From the NCBI RefSeq assembly GCF_003627955.1, contig NZ_RBWS01000010.1:62001-126000 (forward strand): a stretch of DNA of 64,000 nucleotides. Reading direction: 5' to 3'. How positions within the stretch are numbered: position 1 is the stretch's first letter; each line of letters opens with the position of its first letter. The translations under genes were made by a program, and so were the position numbers. Origin of the DNA: Sphingobacterium puteale. GTDB taxonomy: Bacteria > Bacteroidota > Bacteroidia > Sphingobacteriales > Sphingobacteriaceae. This document shows, piece after piece, positions 36,615-46,256 of the stretch. The notes beneath the pieces are model-generated. The model made no database searches. It saw nothing but the letters and a program-made list of their open reading frames with translations, and had not been told where the DNA came from.

Positions 36615-37587
36615 GATCATCAAAGCGGGCATGTTGACGACCATACAGGACTTGGGACGCTATGGTCTACAGCGTTACGGTATGGCGGTTAGCGGAGCGA
36701 TGGATAGCTATGCTTTACTTCTTGGTAACAGTATCCTGGGAAATGCAGACAACGAAGCCGCCATAGAATGTACTGTCCTTGGTCCTATCATTTATTTCGA
36801 ACAGACACAACTTATCACAGTGACAGGGGCTAACCTGTCGCCCAAAGTTGACGGTCAGTCGTTGCCGATGTGGAAACCGGTCCTGATTGAGGCTGGCTCA
36901 CTGCTGTCCTTCGGACGACCAAATTCGGGCTGCAGGGCTTATATCTGTTTTCAGGGTGGGCTTGATATCCCCAAATTGCTGGGCAGCAGGTCGACTTATA
37001 GTAAAGGACAAGTAGGTGGCTGGAAGGGAAGACCGCTTCAAGAGGGGGACCGTATCGCTTTCCGACATTGCTATAAGGGGAAAGATAGCTTGTTTCGCTG
37101 GAGCATGGATCCAAGCCTATACCCGGATCTCAGTACGAACGTCATCCGGGTAATGGATGGACCGCAATTGCCCTGCTTTGAAAGTGCAGCTCAAAAGAGC
37201 TTCTTTTCGGATGTATTCACCATCAGCAACAACTCGGACAGGATGGGCTATCGGCTAACATCCAAACGGCTTCGGCTAACAGAACAAAAGGAACTGTTGT
37301 CAACGGCGGTGACCTTCGGGAGCATTCAGGTGCCGCCTGATGGCAATGCGATTGTCTTAATGGCTGACCATCCGACCACAGGCGGCTATCCGGTGATTGC
37401 ACAGGTGGCCACAATAGACCTGCCACTTCTGGCTCAAAAAGGGCCAAATAATCGTATCAGCTTTGAACGGATTAGCCTGGATGAGGCGCATGACCTGCTG
37501 AAGAAACAGCATACGCAATTTAAAAAACTGAAACGTGCAATCGCATTGAAATATGAAAAAACAGCTTACCATAGATTTGAATTGTGA
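36604..37587 (+). CDS. pxpC: 5-oxoprolinase subunit PxpC (KipA / biotin-dependent-carboxylase-like)
   Basis: A 327-residue KipA/allophanate-hydrolase subunit 2 protein. It begins IKAGMLTTIQDLGRYGLQRYGMAVSGAMD, the conserved start of the family, followed by LGNADNEAAIECTVLGP, CRAYICFQGGLDIPKLLGSRSTY, ISNNSDRMGYRL and SAVTFGSIQVPPDGNAIVLMADHPTTGGYPVIAQV (here ST for SA). It is the partner of PxpB in 5-oxoproline hydrolysis. Both ends overlap the neighbours (11 nt with pxpB, 35 nt with pxpA). Confidence 0.94.
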   Translation: MGIKIIKAGMLTTIQDLGRYGLQRYGMAVSGAMDSYALLLGNSILGNADNEAAIECTVLGPIIYFEQTQLITVTGANLSPKVDGQSLPMWKPVLIEAGSLLSFGRPNSGCRAYICFQGGLDIPKLLGSRSTYSKGQVGGWKGRPLQEGDRIAFRHCYKGKDSLFRWSMDPSLYPDLSTNVIRVMDGPQLPCFESAAQKSFFSDVFTISNNSDRMGYRLTSKRLRLTEQKELLSTAVTFGSIQVPPDGNAIVLMADHPTTGGYPVIAQVATIDLPLLAQKGPNNRISFERISLDEAHDLLKKQHTQFKKLKRAIALKYEKTAYHRFEL

Positions 37588-38311
37588 CATGGGCGAGAGC
37601 TTTGGCCCTTGGAAAATGGGCGATGACGAGGCGGTCCTGCCTTATGTTTCCGCCGTAAATATTGCCTGTGGTTTTCATGCCGGAGATCCTTCGACAATGA
37701 TGAAAACCATTCAGCTGGCCCTGAAATACAAGGTCAAAATAGGCGCCCATCCCGGTTTTCAGGATCTGGTAGGTTTTGGCAGACGTGAGATGCAGCTTAC
37801 AGCGCGGGAAGTGTATGCGCTGGTCGTCTATCAGGTGGGGGCACTTGCTGCCTGTGCCAAAGTGCAACAGACAACATTGCAACATGTAAAACCGCATGGC
37901 GCGCTTTATAATATGGCGGCAAGAAAGCCTGAGCTGGCAGACGCCATTGCAGCTGCCGTCTATGATATAGACCCCCGACTCGTACTATATGGGCTCTCGG
38001 GAAGCGAACTCATCAGAGCTGGCAGAGCAAAGGGATTGAATGTTTATCGTGAGGTCTTTGCCGACCGCACTTACCAACAGGATGGCACATTGACCCCAAG
38101 GTCGGATAAACATGCCCTGATCCATGATCCTAAACAGGCCGCCGAGCAGGTGGTTGGTATGATTAAAACAGGAAAAGTTGTTTCCCTGCAAGGTACTACG
38201 GTCGATATCCAGGCCGATACCATCTGCCTGCATGGCGACGGCGAAGAGGCTGTCCAGTTTGCAAGGACAGTCAACCAGACCTTAAAAGACAATCAGATAC
38301 TTATCCGATGA
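37553..38311 (+). CDS. pxpA: 5-oxoprolinase subunit PxpA (LamB/YcsF family)
   Basis: A 252-residue LamB/YcsF protein. The family signature is plain: IDLNCDMGESFGPWKMGDDEAVLPYVSAVNIACGFHAGDP at residues 7-46, then GAHPGFQDLVGFGRREM, QHVKPHGALYNMA, EVFADRTYQQDGTLTPR and VDIQADTICLHGDGEEAVQFAR. It has a TIM-like barrel related to polysaccharide deacetylases and completes the PxpABC 5-oxoprolinase. It overlaps the following transporter gene by 4 nt (ATGA). Confidence 0.95.
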   Translation: MKKQLTIDLNCDMGESFGPWKMGDDEAVLPYVSAVNIACGFHAGDPSTMMKTIQLALKYKVKIGAHPGFQDLVGFGRREMQLTAREVYALVVYQVGALAACAKVQQTTLQHVKPHGALYNMAARKPELADAIAAAVYDIDPRLVLYGLSGSELIRAGRAKGLNVYREVFADRTYQQDGTLTPRSDKHALIHDPKQAAEQVVGMIKTGKVVSLQGTTVDIQADTICLHGDGEEAVQFARTVNQTLKDNQILIR

Positions 38312-39477
38312 AACAAAAAAACACCTCAGCGCTTATTGGAGCGGCATTATTGATGGCGACATCGGCTATCGGTCCGGGATTCCTGACCCAGACCACGGTT
38401 TTTACCAAATCACTGGGCGCGAGCTTTGGATTCGTAATTCTGGTTTCGATCCTGATTGATATTGGGGTTCAGCTGAATATATGGCGTGTGATAGCGGTCT
38501 CGGAAATGAGGGCGCAGGATATCGCCAATAAATTGCTGCCCGGACTGGGGGGCTTTATTTCCTTGCTTATTATCCTCGGTGGACTGGCATTTAATATTGG
38601 TAACGTCGCTGGGGCTGGACTGGGACTGGAGGCGCTCTTTGGTGTTAATGTCATGACCGGAGCCTGCATTTCTGCATTGATCGCCATTGCTGTATTTATT
38701 AATAAGCAGATCGGAAAAGCCATGGACCGTTTTACGCAGCTTATGGGAGCAATTATGATATTGGCTTTTATTTACATCACGCTGATATCTTCGCCACCAT
38801 TGGGCGAGGCGGTACTGCGTACGGTGGCTCCTGCAAAAATTGATTTTGTCTCCATCATTACACTGGTCGGAGGGACTGTCGGTGGCTATATCACTTTTGC
38901 GGGTGGTCATCGTCTGATTGATGCGGGGGTAAAGGGATTTGATGCTTTACCTACCGTCAATAGAAGTGCTGTCATGGGGATATCGGTTGCTTCGCTGGTC
39001 AGGGTATGTCTATTTTTGGCTGCGCTGGGTGTGCTGAGCAAGGGCTTGCTGATCGACGATGGCAATCCTACAGCTTCGGTCTTCCGGCTTGCAGCGGGCA
39101 ATTTTGGTTATCGCCTGTTTGGCCTGGTGATGTTCGCTGCTTCGATTACCTCCATTATTGGTTCGGCTTATACTTCCGTTTCCTTTATAAAAACATTCAG
39201 TGCACGGATCGCTAAAAATGAAAATTGGGTTATTATTGCCTTTATCTTGATTTCTACCATCATATTTGTTTTTGTAGGTAAACCTGTTCATTTATTGATT
39301 ATCGCTGGTGCAGTCAATGGGATTATATTGCCCGTCTCGCTGACGGTGATGCTAATCGCTGCCTATAAACCGGCAATTGTCGGTGTATATAAACAACCGG
39401 TGATCCTCACGCTGATTGGCGTGATAATCGTTGTCTTAATGTCCTTTATGAGCCTGCGTGTGATGATGGATCTATAA
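38308..39477 (+). CDS. Nramp-related membrane transporter of the pxp operon
   Basis: A 389-residue polytopic protein of the Nramp/divalent-metal family (DUF1445-neighbour type found with pxpABC). TM1 reads ATSAIGPGFLTQTTVF, where the metal-binding DPGN of true Nramp is replaced by GPGF, and the TM6 MPH motif is absent (GGTVGGYITFAGGHRLIDAG instead). Thus it is unlikely to carry divalent metals. The 4-nt overlap with pxpA suggests it imports the 5-oxoprolinase substrate, pyroglutamate, or a related compound. That substrate is an inference from context; contrast it with the canonical Nramp at 9055. Confidence 0.8.
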   Translation: MKQKNTSALIGAALLMATSAIGPGFLTQTTVFTKSLGASFGFVILVSILIDIGVQLNIWRVIAVSEMRAQDIANKLLPGLGGFISLLIILGGLAFNIGNVAGAGLGLEALFGVNVMTGACISALIAIAVFINKQIGKAMDRFTQLMGAIMILAFIYITLISSPPLGEAVLRTVAPAKIDFVSIITLVGGTVGGYITFAGGHRLIDAGVKGFDALPTVNRSAVMGISVASLVRVCLFLAALGVLSKGLLIDDGNPTASVFRLAAGNFGYRLFGLVMFAASITSIIGSAYTSVSFIKTFSARIAKNENWVIIAFILISTIIFVFVGKPVHLLIIAGAVNGIILPVSLTVMLIAAYKPAIVGVYKQPVILTLIGVIIVVLMSFMSLRVMMDL

Positions 39478-39526
39478 TTTTTTGGCTGTGCAACTACAGA
39501 TGTCAATATTTCCACCTAAATGACCG

Positions 39527-39567
39527 AAAATTACCCCTCGAAAAAGCAGCGGCATAACGATATTTGG
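39527..39567 (+). promoter_or_regulatory. Shared PUL upstream motif, copy 1 (before GH105/GH31 operon)
   Basis: TTACCCC at 39531-39537 (preceded by AAAA) is followed after exactly 21 nt by GATATTTGG at 39559-39567. The same pair with the same spacing occurs before the SusC gene. GATATTTG is one base off the -7 box TAnnTTTG, and TTACCCC falls near -33, so this looks like an activator-dependent promoter. Confidence 0.6.
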
Positions 39568-39594
39568 TATAATAACTAAATATAAACCCAGCTG

Positions 39595-40731
39595 ATGATA
39601 TCTTTTATGAGGTCGATACTTTCGGGTATTGTTGTGTCTTTGGCACTATATGCTCCGGCACAGGACATAAATTTAAAAAGCTGGCCCGAAGAGGCCAATC
39701 CCATGACCATTGGCCGTTTGGTCGCACAGCGTTTTGTCGAAAGTCCACATAACAGCTTTAAACCGCCTGCACCGCCCAAATCTATTACTTATCCGGAAGT
39801 ATGTACCTGGTATGGGGCATTGAAGTTTGCGGAAATCTCCCAGGACAAAGCGCTGCTCGATAAGCTGAAACAACGCTTTATGCCTTTTTTTGATACCGAG
39901 AAGCACCTGGTACCCCGCCCCTGGCATGTGGATTATGCGGTATTCGGAACGGTTCCCCTTGAACTTTACCAGCAGACAAAAAACAAAACTTTTCGCGGGA
40001 TGGGGATGCGTTTTGCCGATGCGCAATGGAGTATTCCTATTGATTCACCTCAAACGGTGAAAGATGCTTACCAAAAGTTCTTGGACAAGGGACTGACCTG
40101 GCAGACCCGCTATTGGATCGATGATATGTATATGATCACCATGGTACAGTCAAAAGCTTTTCAGGTGACCGGGGAACGTAAATACATTGACCGGGCTGCC
40201 CATGAAATGCTCGTCTATCTTGATACCATCCAAAAGGAGAATGGACTATTCTATCATGCCCCGGATGCGCCCTTCTTTTGGGGAAGGGGGAATGGCTGGA
40301 TGGCGGCGGGGATGAGTGAGTTGTTGTCTTCCTTACCGGCCGATAACCCCAATAGACCGGCGATATTAACCGCTTACAAAAAAATGATGGCCAGCCTCAA
40401 AAAGTATCAACGGGAGGATGGGCTGTGGGGCCAACTGATCGATAAACCGGAATCCTGGGCCGAGACTTCGGGCTCAGCCATGTTTACCTATGCGCTGATT
40501 ACCGGCGTGCGGAACGGCTGGCTTGATGCCAGTGAGTATACGCCTATCGCACGTAAGGCTTGGTTGGCTCTTGTTGGCTATATCAACGAACAAGGAGATA
40601 TAGCCAATGTCTGTGAGGGTACCAACCGAAAAAATAATTATCAATATTATCTGGACCGAAAACAAAAGACGGGTGACATGCACGGGCAGGCGCCGATACT
40701 CTGGTGTGTAAATGCGCTGTTAAAAAAATAG
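39595..40731 (+). CDS. Glycoside hydrolase family 105 (unsaturated uronyl hydrolase)
   Basis: A 378-residue GH88/GH105-like (alpha/alpha)6-barrel enzyme with an N-terminal signal peptide (MISFMRSILSGIVVSLALYAPAQ). Landmarks are YPEVCTWYGALKFAE, the catalytic Asp region YWIDDMYMITMVQSKAF (about residues 172-188), GLFYHAPDAPFFWGRGNGWMAAGMSELL and WAETSGSAMFTYAL. Members hydrate the unsaturated uronic acid left by polysaccharide lyases, releasing 5-keto sugars. A lyase (PL6) in the same cluster makes its substrate plausible. First gene of a two-gene unit with GH31; the motif upstream is shared with susC. Confidence 0.9.
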   Translation: MISFMRSILSGIVVSLALYAPAQDINLKSWPEEANPMTIGRLVAQRFVESPHNSFKPPAPPKSITYPEVCTWYGALKFAEISQDKALLDKLKQRFMPFFDTEKHLVPRPWHVDYAVFGTVPLELYQQTKNKTFRGMGMRFADAQWSIPIDSPQTVKDAYQKFLDKGLTWQTRYWIDDMYMITMVQSKAFQVTGERKYIDRAAHEMLVYLDTIQKENGLFYHAPDAPFFWGRGNGWMAAGMSELLSSLPADNPNRPAILTAYKKMMASLKKYQREDGLWGQLIDKPESWAETSGSAMFTYALITGVRNGWLDASEYTPIARKAWLALVGYINEQGDIANVCEGTNRKNNYQYYLDRKQKTGDMHGQAPILWCVNALLKK

Positions 40732-40736
40732 ATGCT

Positions 40737-42872
40737 ATGGAGAGAATCTTGATGATCTTTATGCTGTTGATCTGTACGCAGGCAAAGACGCAGCCTATTC
40801 AATGGAAAGAGCAGTATCCAGGTGTATGGAAAGGTACTTTTGGTCAGCCCGAGAAATATACCTTGCTGGGTGCTGCCGATAGTAAACCTCGCGCTGCTAC
40901 ACTTGAACAGCTGCAATCAACTGATTTTCCATTGCCGAAAATGGAAATTCATGCCGAACTGATTGACGGGAAAACCTATGTGCGGATGCCCTTGACAAAA
41001 AATGAACAGATCTATGGATTAGGCCTGAATTTCCAAACTGTTCACCAACGCGGCAAGATACTTAACCTGCATGTGGACCACTATGGGGGCAAGGACAATG
41101 GCCGTACGCATGCCCCCGTTCCTTTTTATGTATCCTCCAAAGGGTATGGAGTGCTTGTTAATTCTGCGCAGTATCTGACCTATTACATAGGTACAGGTGT
41201 GCGTAAAGATGCGAAGGAGCCGGCAGAAGCCAAGGATCGCAATACCGATAAAAGCTGGAACTCACGGCCTTATTCAGATGCGGTAGAGATTTATATCCTG
41301 GCAGCAGGTGTGGAAATTTATGTTTTTGCAGGTATAAATCCCCTCGACGCAATTAAACGATACAATCTATTCTGCGGTGGCGGTGCATTGCCGCCACGAT
41401 GGGGGCTGGGATTTACACAGCGGGTACAAAAACTCTATACGTCCGAAGAGGTGCTCAATGAAGCCGACCAGTTTGAAAAACATGGTTTCCCACTTGATTT
41501 CATTGGTCTTGAGCCCGGATGGCAGTCGCGGGCTTATCCATGTACATTTGAATGGGACAAAGGGCGTTTTCCGGATCCAGCTGCTTTGATCAAGAAATTG
41601 GCTACGAAGGGAATTCGTCTAAATCTCTGGACGAACCCGTATGTCTCACCAGAAGCGGGTATCAGCAAGGCTATTGAACCTTATACAGGTTCCCATACCG
41701 TCTGGAATGGTACAGTGCCTGATTTGAATCATCCCCAAGCTAAGAAAATCCTCGCTAAACAATTCATGGATGCCCAGCTCAATATTGGCGTCAGCGGTTA
41801 TAAAATGGATGAAGTAGACGGCTACGATTATTATCTTTGGCCTGATATGGCCAAATTTCCATCGGGTATCAGTGGTATCCAGATGCGGCAGACCTATGGG
41901 GTACTCGCACAGAAACTGACCGATAGCCTGTATAGAAGTCTGAATAAGCGAACCTTCGGACTGGTACGTGCATCGAATGCCGGAGCCAATAATTTGCCCT
42001 ATGTCATCTACAATGACTATTACAGTCACCAGGATTTTATAACGGCATTGGTCAATAGTGGATTTTGCGGTGTACTATGGACGCCGGAAGTGCGAGGGTC
42101 GAAAACAGGGCAGGAGTGGCTACGCCGCTTTCAATCCGTTATCTTTTCACCAATGGCCATGATCAATGCTTGGTCCAGTGGGACAAAACCCTGGTCTTTT
42201 CCCGAAGTTGCTGATCAGGTGAAATATTATGCACAATTGCGGATGGAGCTAATGCCGTATTTATATTCCGAATTTGCAAAGTATCACTATGAGGGTACAC
42301 CTCCTTTCAGGGCGATGGTACTGGAAGAAGGCTTCGAAGGGCAGGTGAAGGTGGCGCCGGGCAACCCAGACCTGGAAACAAATCCATATCTCGAAGCCGT
42401 CAACAGAGAAGTCAAGGATCAGTATATGTGTGGTGAATACATACTTGTCGCGCCCTTATTCGCTGGAGAGTCATCCCGAAAAGTGTTGTTGCCAAAAGGG
42501 AATTGGTATGATTTCTATACAGGGAAATATGTGGGCAATGGAGAAGAGATCGTTGCCGATCCGGGCACGGACCGCATACCGGTCTACGTCAAAGATGGCG
42601 GTATTATACCCATGATGGGTAGTCGTTTACACATGCCGCTCCCCAATGAAAAAGTTGATTTGACTATCCGTCATTATGGGCAGAAGGAGGGAAACTATCA
42701 GATATATGATGATGACGGTGTGAGCTTTGACTATGAAAAAGGAAGCTATGCCTGGCGTAGGGTTCTGGTCAAAAAAAATGGAAAGGGGAGTCTGCGTGGA
42801 GAAATATCCAAACCGCAGCAAGGAAAACCAAATACGATCGGAAGGGTTCAATTTGAATTTATGACAAAATAG
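40737..42872 (+). CDS. Glycoside hydrolase family 31 protein
   Basis: About 711 residues from ATG 40737 (MERILMIFMLLICTQAKTQP, signal peptide), 5 nt after the GH105 stop. It has an N-terminal beta-sandwich, a (beta/alpha)8 barrel with FIGLEPGWQSR and GYKMDEVDGYD (nucleophile Asp about 358), then GFCGVLWTPEVRGSKTGQEWLRR where the acid/base is expected, and C-terminal beta domains (PVYVKDGGIIPMM; YQIYDDDGVSFDYEKGSY). GH31 includes alpha-glucosidases, alpha-xylosidases and sulfoquinovosidases. The exact linkage cannot be told. Presumed periplasmic enzyme of the PUL. Confidence 0.88.
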   Translation: MERILMIFMLLICTQAKTQPIQWKEQYPGVWKGTFGQPEKYTLLGAADSKPRAATLEQLQSTDFPLPKMEIHAELIDGKTYVRMPLTKNEQIYGLGLNFQTVHQRGKILNLHVDHYGGKDNGRTHAPVPFYVSSKGYGVLVNSAQYLTYYIGTGVRKDAKEPAEAKDRNTDKSWNSRPYSDAVEIYILAAGVEIYVFAGINPLDAIKRYNLFCGGGALPPRWGLGFTQRVQKLYTSEEVLNEADQFEKHGFPLDFIGLEPGWQSRAYPCTFEWDKGRFPDPAALIKKLATKGIRLNLWTNPYVSPEAGISKAIEPYTGSHTVWNGTVPDLNHPQAKKILAKQFMDAQLNIGVSGYKMDEVDGYDYYLWPDMAKFPSGISGIQMRQTYGVLAQKLTDSLYRSLNKRTFGLVRASNAGANNLPYVIYNDYYSHQDFITALVNSGFCGVLWTPEVRGSKTGQEWLRRFQSVIFSPMAMINAWSSGTKPWSFPEVADQVKYYAQLRMELMPYLYSEFAKYHYEGTPPFRAMVLEEGFEGQVKVAPGNPDLETNPYLEAVNREVKDQYMCGEYILVAPLFAGESSRKVLLPKGNWYDFYTGKYVGNGEEIVADPGTDRIPVYVKDGGIIPMMGSRLHMPLPNEKVDLTIRHYGQKEGNYQIYDDDGVSFDYEKGSYAWRRVLVKKNGKGSLRGEISKPQQGKPNTIGRVQFEFMTK

Positions 42873-42954
42873 GAATATTAAAACCCCTTGTCACTGATGG
42901 TGGAAACGGGTGCTTTTTGGGATAAAATGACCATTTTTTACTGCTAAAAAGAAC

Positions 42955-42996
42955 AAAATTTACCCCCTTTTACAAGAGGAAGTGCCCGATATTTGG
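42955..42996 (+). promoter_or_regulatory. Shared PUL upstream motif, copy 2 (before susC)
   Basis: AAAATTTACCCC, with TTACCCC at 42960-42966, is followed after exactly 21 nt by GATATTTGG at 42988-42996. The sequence between differs from copy 1, so the conserved words are the functional parts. The remaining leader (42997-43145, about 150 nt) shows no other gene. Confidence 0.6.
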
Positions 42997-43145
42997 GGAA
43001 TAACGAATTATAAACAATAACCAAATAAGGAAATGAGGGTCAGTCTGTCATTAGCTTCGGTCAATAGCGAAGCCGGGACGAAATGGGAGCATGATGGCCC
43101 GAATTCCATCGTATAGTAAATAACCAATTAATAAAAATCTAACTT

Positions 43146-46100
43146 ATGATGAAAAGTATCACAAAAATGGGGTGCTTTGTACTCTGCCTATTTTTAATAA
43201 TGGGCAGTATGGGCTTCCCGCTATTTGCCCAGCAGAATATCCGGATTTCAGGCAAAGTGAGCAACAGTAAAGGCGATGCACTTCAAGGGGTGAGCGTCCG
43301 TATTAAAGGGAAGAGCCAGGGAACGAGCACAGATGCAGCCGGGAAGTATCAGCTTGAAGCTGCTCCTACTAACACGCTCGTGTTTAGTCAGGTTGGTATG
43401 AAAGAGGAGGAACGAGCCATCGGCGGTCAGCGACAGATAGATGTACAGCTGGTCGAAAGCGATAATGCCCTGGATGAGATCGTAGTCACAGGCTATGGTA
43501 GCGTCGCAAAAAAGCGGGATCTGACCGGAGCAATATCTTCTGTCAACGCAAAAAAAATCCAAGAAAGACAGCCCATAAACCTATTTGATGCCCTTCAAGG
43601 ACAAGCTGCCGGTGTACTGATCGTCAACGATGGGGGCGGTGCTCCTGGGGCAACAGGATCCATACAGGTGCGGGGAACCTCAACGTTGAATGGTGGTAAC
43701 GGGCCTTTGTATCTGGTCGACGGCGTTATCAATCCGGATGGCGCAAATATTAATCCTACGGATATCGAAAACATCGAAGTATTAAAAGATGCTGCATCTG
43801 CCTCAATCTATGGATCGCGCGCAGCAAATGGTGTTATTTTGATCACAACCAAGCGTGGTGCGGAAGGAAAACCTCTGATTAATGTCAATTATAACCACCT
43901 GTTTGGCCGTCTGGCGCATTATATTCCGGTGAGCAATTCGGCTGAAGTGCGCGAGTTTAGAAATATACAGGGACAAAATAGTAACATAGACTCGCTAAAT
44001 CCAAGCTTTAATGCAGATAATGATCTTCAAAAATTGCTTCTCGGCAATCTTGCGCAAAAGAAAGAGATCAAGTTGAGTATCGGTGGTGGCCAAAAAAATC
44101 TTCGTTATTACAGCAGTTTAAATTATCTGGATGATAAGTCCATTATCCTGAATAGCTATGCAAAGCGTTTGCAGTCGCGGATCAATGTGGAGTATCAGGC
44201 CTCATCGAAACTGAGATACGCGAATAATATCTCCTTTGCCTGGCAAAAAGGTAATACCATTCCAATTGCCAACACGGTACGTGTCGTCATGGACAGGCCG
44301 GCCTATTCTCTGATCTATTATCCTGACGGATCCTTGACGAGTTATGTTGGATCGAAACGAAATCCGGTCGCCAATGCATTGTATGAACAAAATATTGACG
44401 AAACTTATTCGGGACAGTTTAATAACCAATTGGACTATCAGTTGACGAATGATCTAAAACTGACGGCTTTGTTTAATGCGCGGTTGGATAACTTGCAAAA
44501 TACAGGCTTTTCACCTCGTTTTCTATCGCCCAATAAAGATCAGAACAGTGGGACGAATGAATTTACCAAGACCTTCTCCTGGGAATTCCAGACATTTGCC
44601 AACTATAACAAAACATTCGCGCAGGACCATAACGTATATGCCTTGTTGGGATTCAGCGCCGACCGTAGACGTTTCGATCGTTTCCATTCTGAGTATTTGA
44701 ATAGTGTAAACGAAGAAGTCTTGGTCACATTCCCGGATTATCTGACCTCATCGAAGACGTATACATCGGCGACTGCAAATGCTACAGCTTCCCTATTCAG
44801 CAGAATTGGTTATAATTATAAGAGTCGTTACCTTCTACAAGCATCGTATAGAAGGGATGGGTCGTCCAGATTTGGACCGAGCAACAAGTGGGGAAATTTT
44901 TTCTCGGGATCAGCTGCCTGGCGTTTTTCCGACGAAAATTTTATGAAATGGGCCAAGCCAGCGTTGCAGGACGCAAAATTGAGATATAGTTTTGGTCAAC
45001 TCGGAAATGACAAAATAGGGGATTACGAATCTTATGCCAAAGTCGCATTTGGTGGAAATTATAATGGTGTGGGGGGAGCTTCAATGACCCCGACTTTAGG
45101 TAATTATTTGATCAAATGGGAAATGACCACGCAGAATAATGTGGGACTAGACCTTACCTTGCTTAATGGAAGATTGGGCTTCACCGCAGATTACTATGTG
45201 AAAACAACAACGGACTTGTTGTATCCCAGAGAGTTGCCAAAAGAAACCGGATACACCAAACTACAGGTGAATGTGGGATCGATCCGAACCCGGGGAATGG
45301 AGTTTGTGATTAATGCCCGACCGATCGTTCGATCAAATTTTAGCTGGGAAATCAACGGAAATATCTCTTTTGAACGGGGAAAAGTTGTGAAACTTGCCGA
45401 TGGTATTCCTTTCTTTCCGGGAAATAAATGGTACCTCGAAGAAGGTGGGCGCATCGGTAATTTTTATGGGTGGAAAAATTTAGGCGTATATGCTTGGGAT
45501 GAATCCAATGCCTATAACGATAACTGGGATAAACTGACACTTGTACTTGACGATCAGGGAAAACCATTGTACCGCGACGGTAAACCTGTTTATACATCAG
45601 ATGGACAAAATTATGAAGGAACGGTGCATCATCTGTATGCTCCGGACGGAAAGCTGAAAGGGGGAGATGCCGAGTGGCTCAACAACAAACGCGATAGTTT
45701 GATAAATGATGACGATCGTATGATTTTGGGTAATCCTACGCCTGATTTCTACTTTGGTTTTATGCAAACCTTTACCTACAACCGTTTTTCTTTGAATGTC
45801 CTTTTTAATGGTGCAATCGGTGGAGAAGTGTATAATGCTTTGTTGCAACGGCAAAACTATCCTTCAAATACCGGAGCTGGATCACCGGATATGGTTTACA
45901 ATGTATGGAGAAAACCCGGGGACGAAGCGAAATATCCCTACTATCCTGAAAGAAACAATCGAGGGAACATGAAGACCAATCAAAACAGTTTATACGTTGA
46001 AGATGCCTCATTTATTCGCTTAGCTAGTGCGCGTCTAGCTTATACCTTCAGTCCAACCGTGGCCAATAAATTGAAAATGAAGGGTATTACAACCTATATC

Positions 46101-46244
46101 TATGGAACAAATTTATTGACTTGGACAAATTACAGAGGTTATGACCCTGAATTCAGCACAACGAATCCGTTGACACCGGGTGAGGATGATGGTCGTTATC
46201 CCCGAAGGAGAGAGTTTGGTTTCGGTGTAAATGTTAACTTTTAG
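43146..46244 (+). CDS. SusC/RagA-family TonB-linked outer-membrane receptor
   Basis: A 1032-residue SusC-type receptor. After the signal peptide (ending LFAQ-Q) it has a CarboxypepD_reg-like domain (RISGKVSNSKGDALQGVSVRIKG, about 32-110), the SusC box DEIVVTGYGSVAKKRDLTGAISSV, plug (QGQAAGVLIVNDGGGAPGATGSIQVRG; IENIEVLKDAASASIYGSRAANGVILITTK) and a barrel ending FGFGVNVNF. There is no STN domain, so it does not signal through an anti-sigma factor. It pairs with the SusD 12 nt downstream to import oligosaccharides. The upstream motif links its control to the GH105/GH31 unit. Confidence 0.96.
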   Translation: MMKSITKMGCFVLCLFLIMGSMGFPLFAQQNIRISGKVSNSKGDALQGVSVRIKGKSQGTSTDAAGKYQLEAAPTNTLVFSQVGMKEEERAIGGQRQIDVQLVESDNALDEIVVTGYGSVAKKRDLTGAISSVNAKKIQERQPINLFDALQGQAAGVLIVNDGGGAPGATGSIQVRGTSTLNGGNGPLYLVDGVINPDGANINPTDIENIEVLKDAASASIYGSRAANGVILITTKRGAEGKPLINVNYNHLFGRLAHYIPVSNSAEVREFRNIQGQNSNIDSLNPSFNADNDLQKLLLGNLAQKKEIKLSIGGGQKNLRYYSSLNYLDDKSIILNSYAKRLQSRINVEYQASSKLRYANNISFAWQKGNTIPIANTVRVVMDRPAYSLIYYPDGSLTSYVGSKRNPVANALYEQNIDETYSGQFNNQLDYQLTNDLKLTALFNARLDNLQNTGFSPRFLSPNKDQNSGTNEFTKTFSWEFQTFANYNKTFAQDHNVYALLGFSADRRRFDRFHSEYLNSVNEEVLVTFPDYLTSSKTYTSATANATASLFSRIGYNYKSRYLLQASYRRDGSSRFGPSNKWGNFFSGSAAWRFSDENFMKWAKPALQDAKLRYSFGQLGNDKIGDYESYAKVAFGGNYNGVGGASMTPTLGNYLIKWEMTTQNNVGLDLTLLNGRLGFTADYYVKTTTDLLYPRELPKETGYTKLQVNVGSIRTRGMEFVINARPIVRSNFSWEINGNISFERGKVVKLADGIPFFPGNKWYLEEGGRIGNFYGWKNLGVYAWDESNAYNDNWDKLTLVLDDQGKPLYRDGKPVYTSDGQNYEGTVHHLYAPDGKLKGGDAEWLNNKRDSLINDDDRMILGNPTPDFYFGFMQTFTYNRFSLNVLFNGAIGGEVYNALLQRQNYPSNTGAGSPDMVYNVWRKPGDEAKYPYYPERNNRGNMKTNQNSLYVEDASFIRLASARLAYTFSPTVANKLKMKGITTYIYGTNLLTWTNYRGYDPEFSTTNPLTPGEDDGRYPRRREFGFGVNVNF

Positions 46245-46256
46245 AAGCTCACAATT

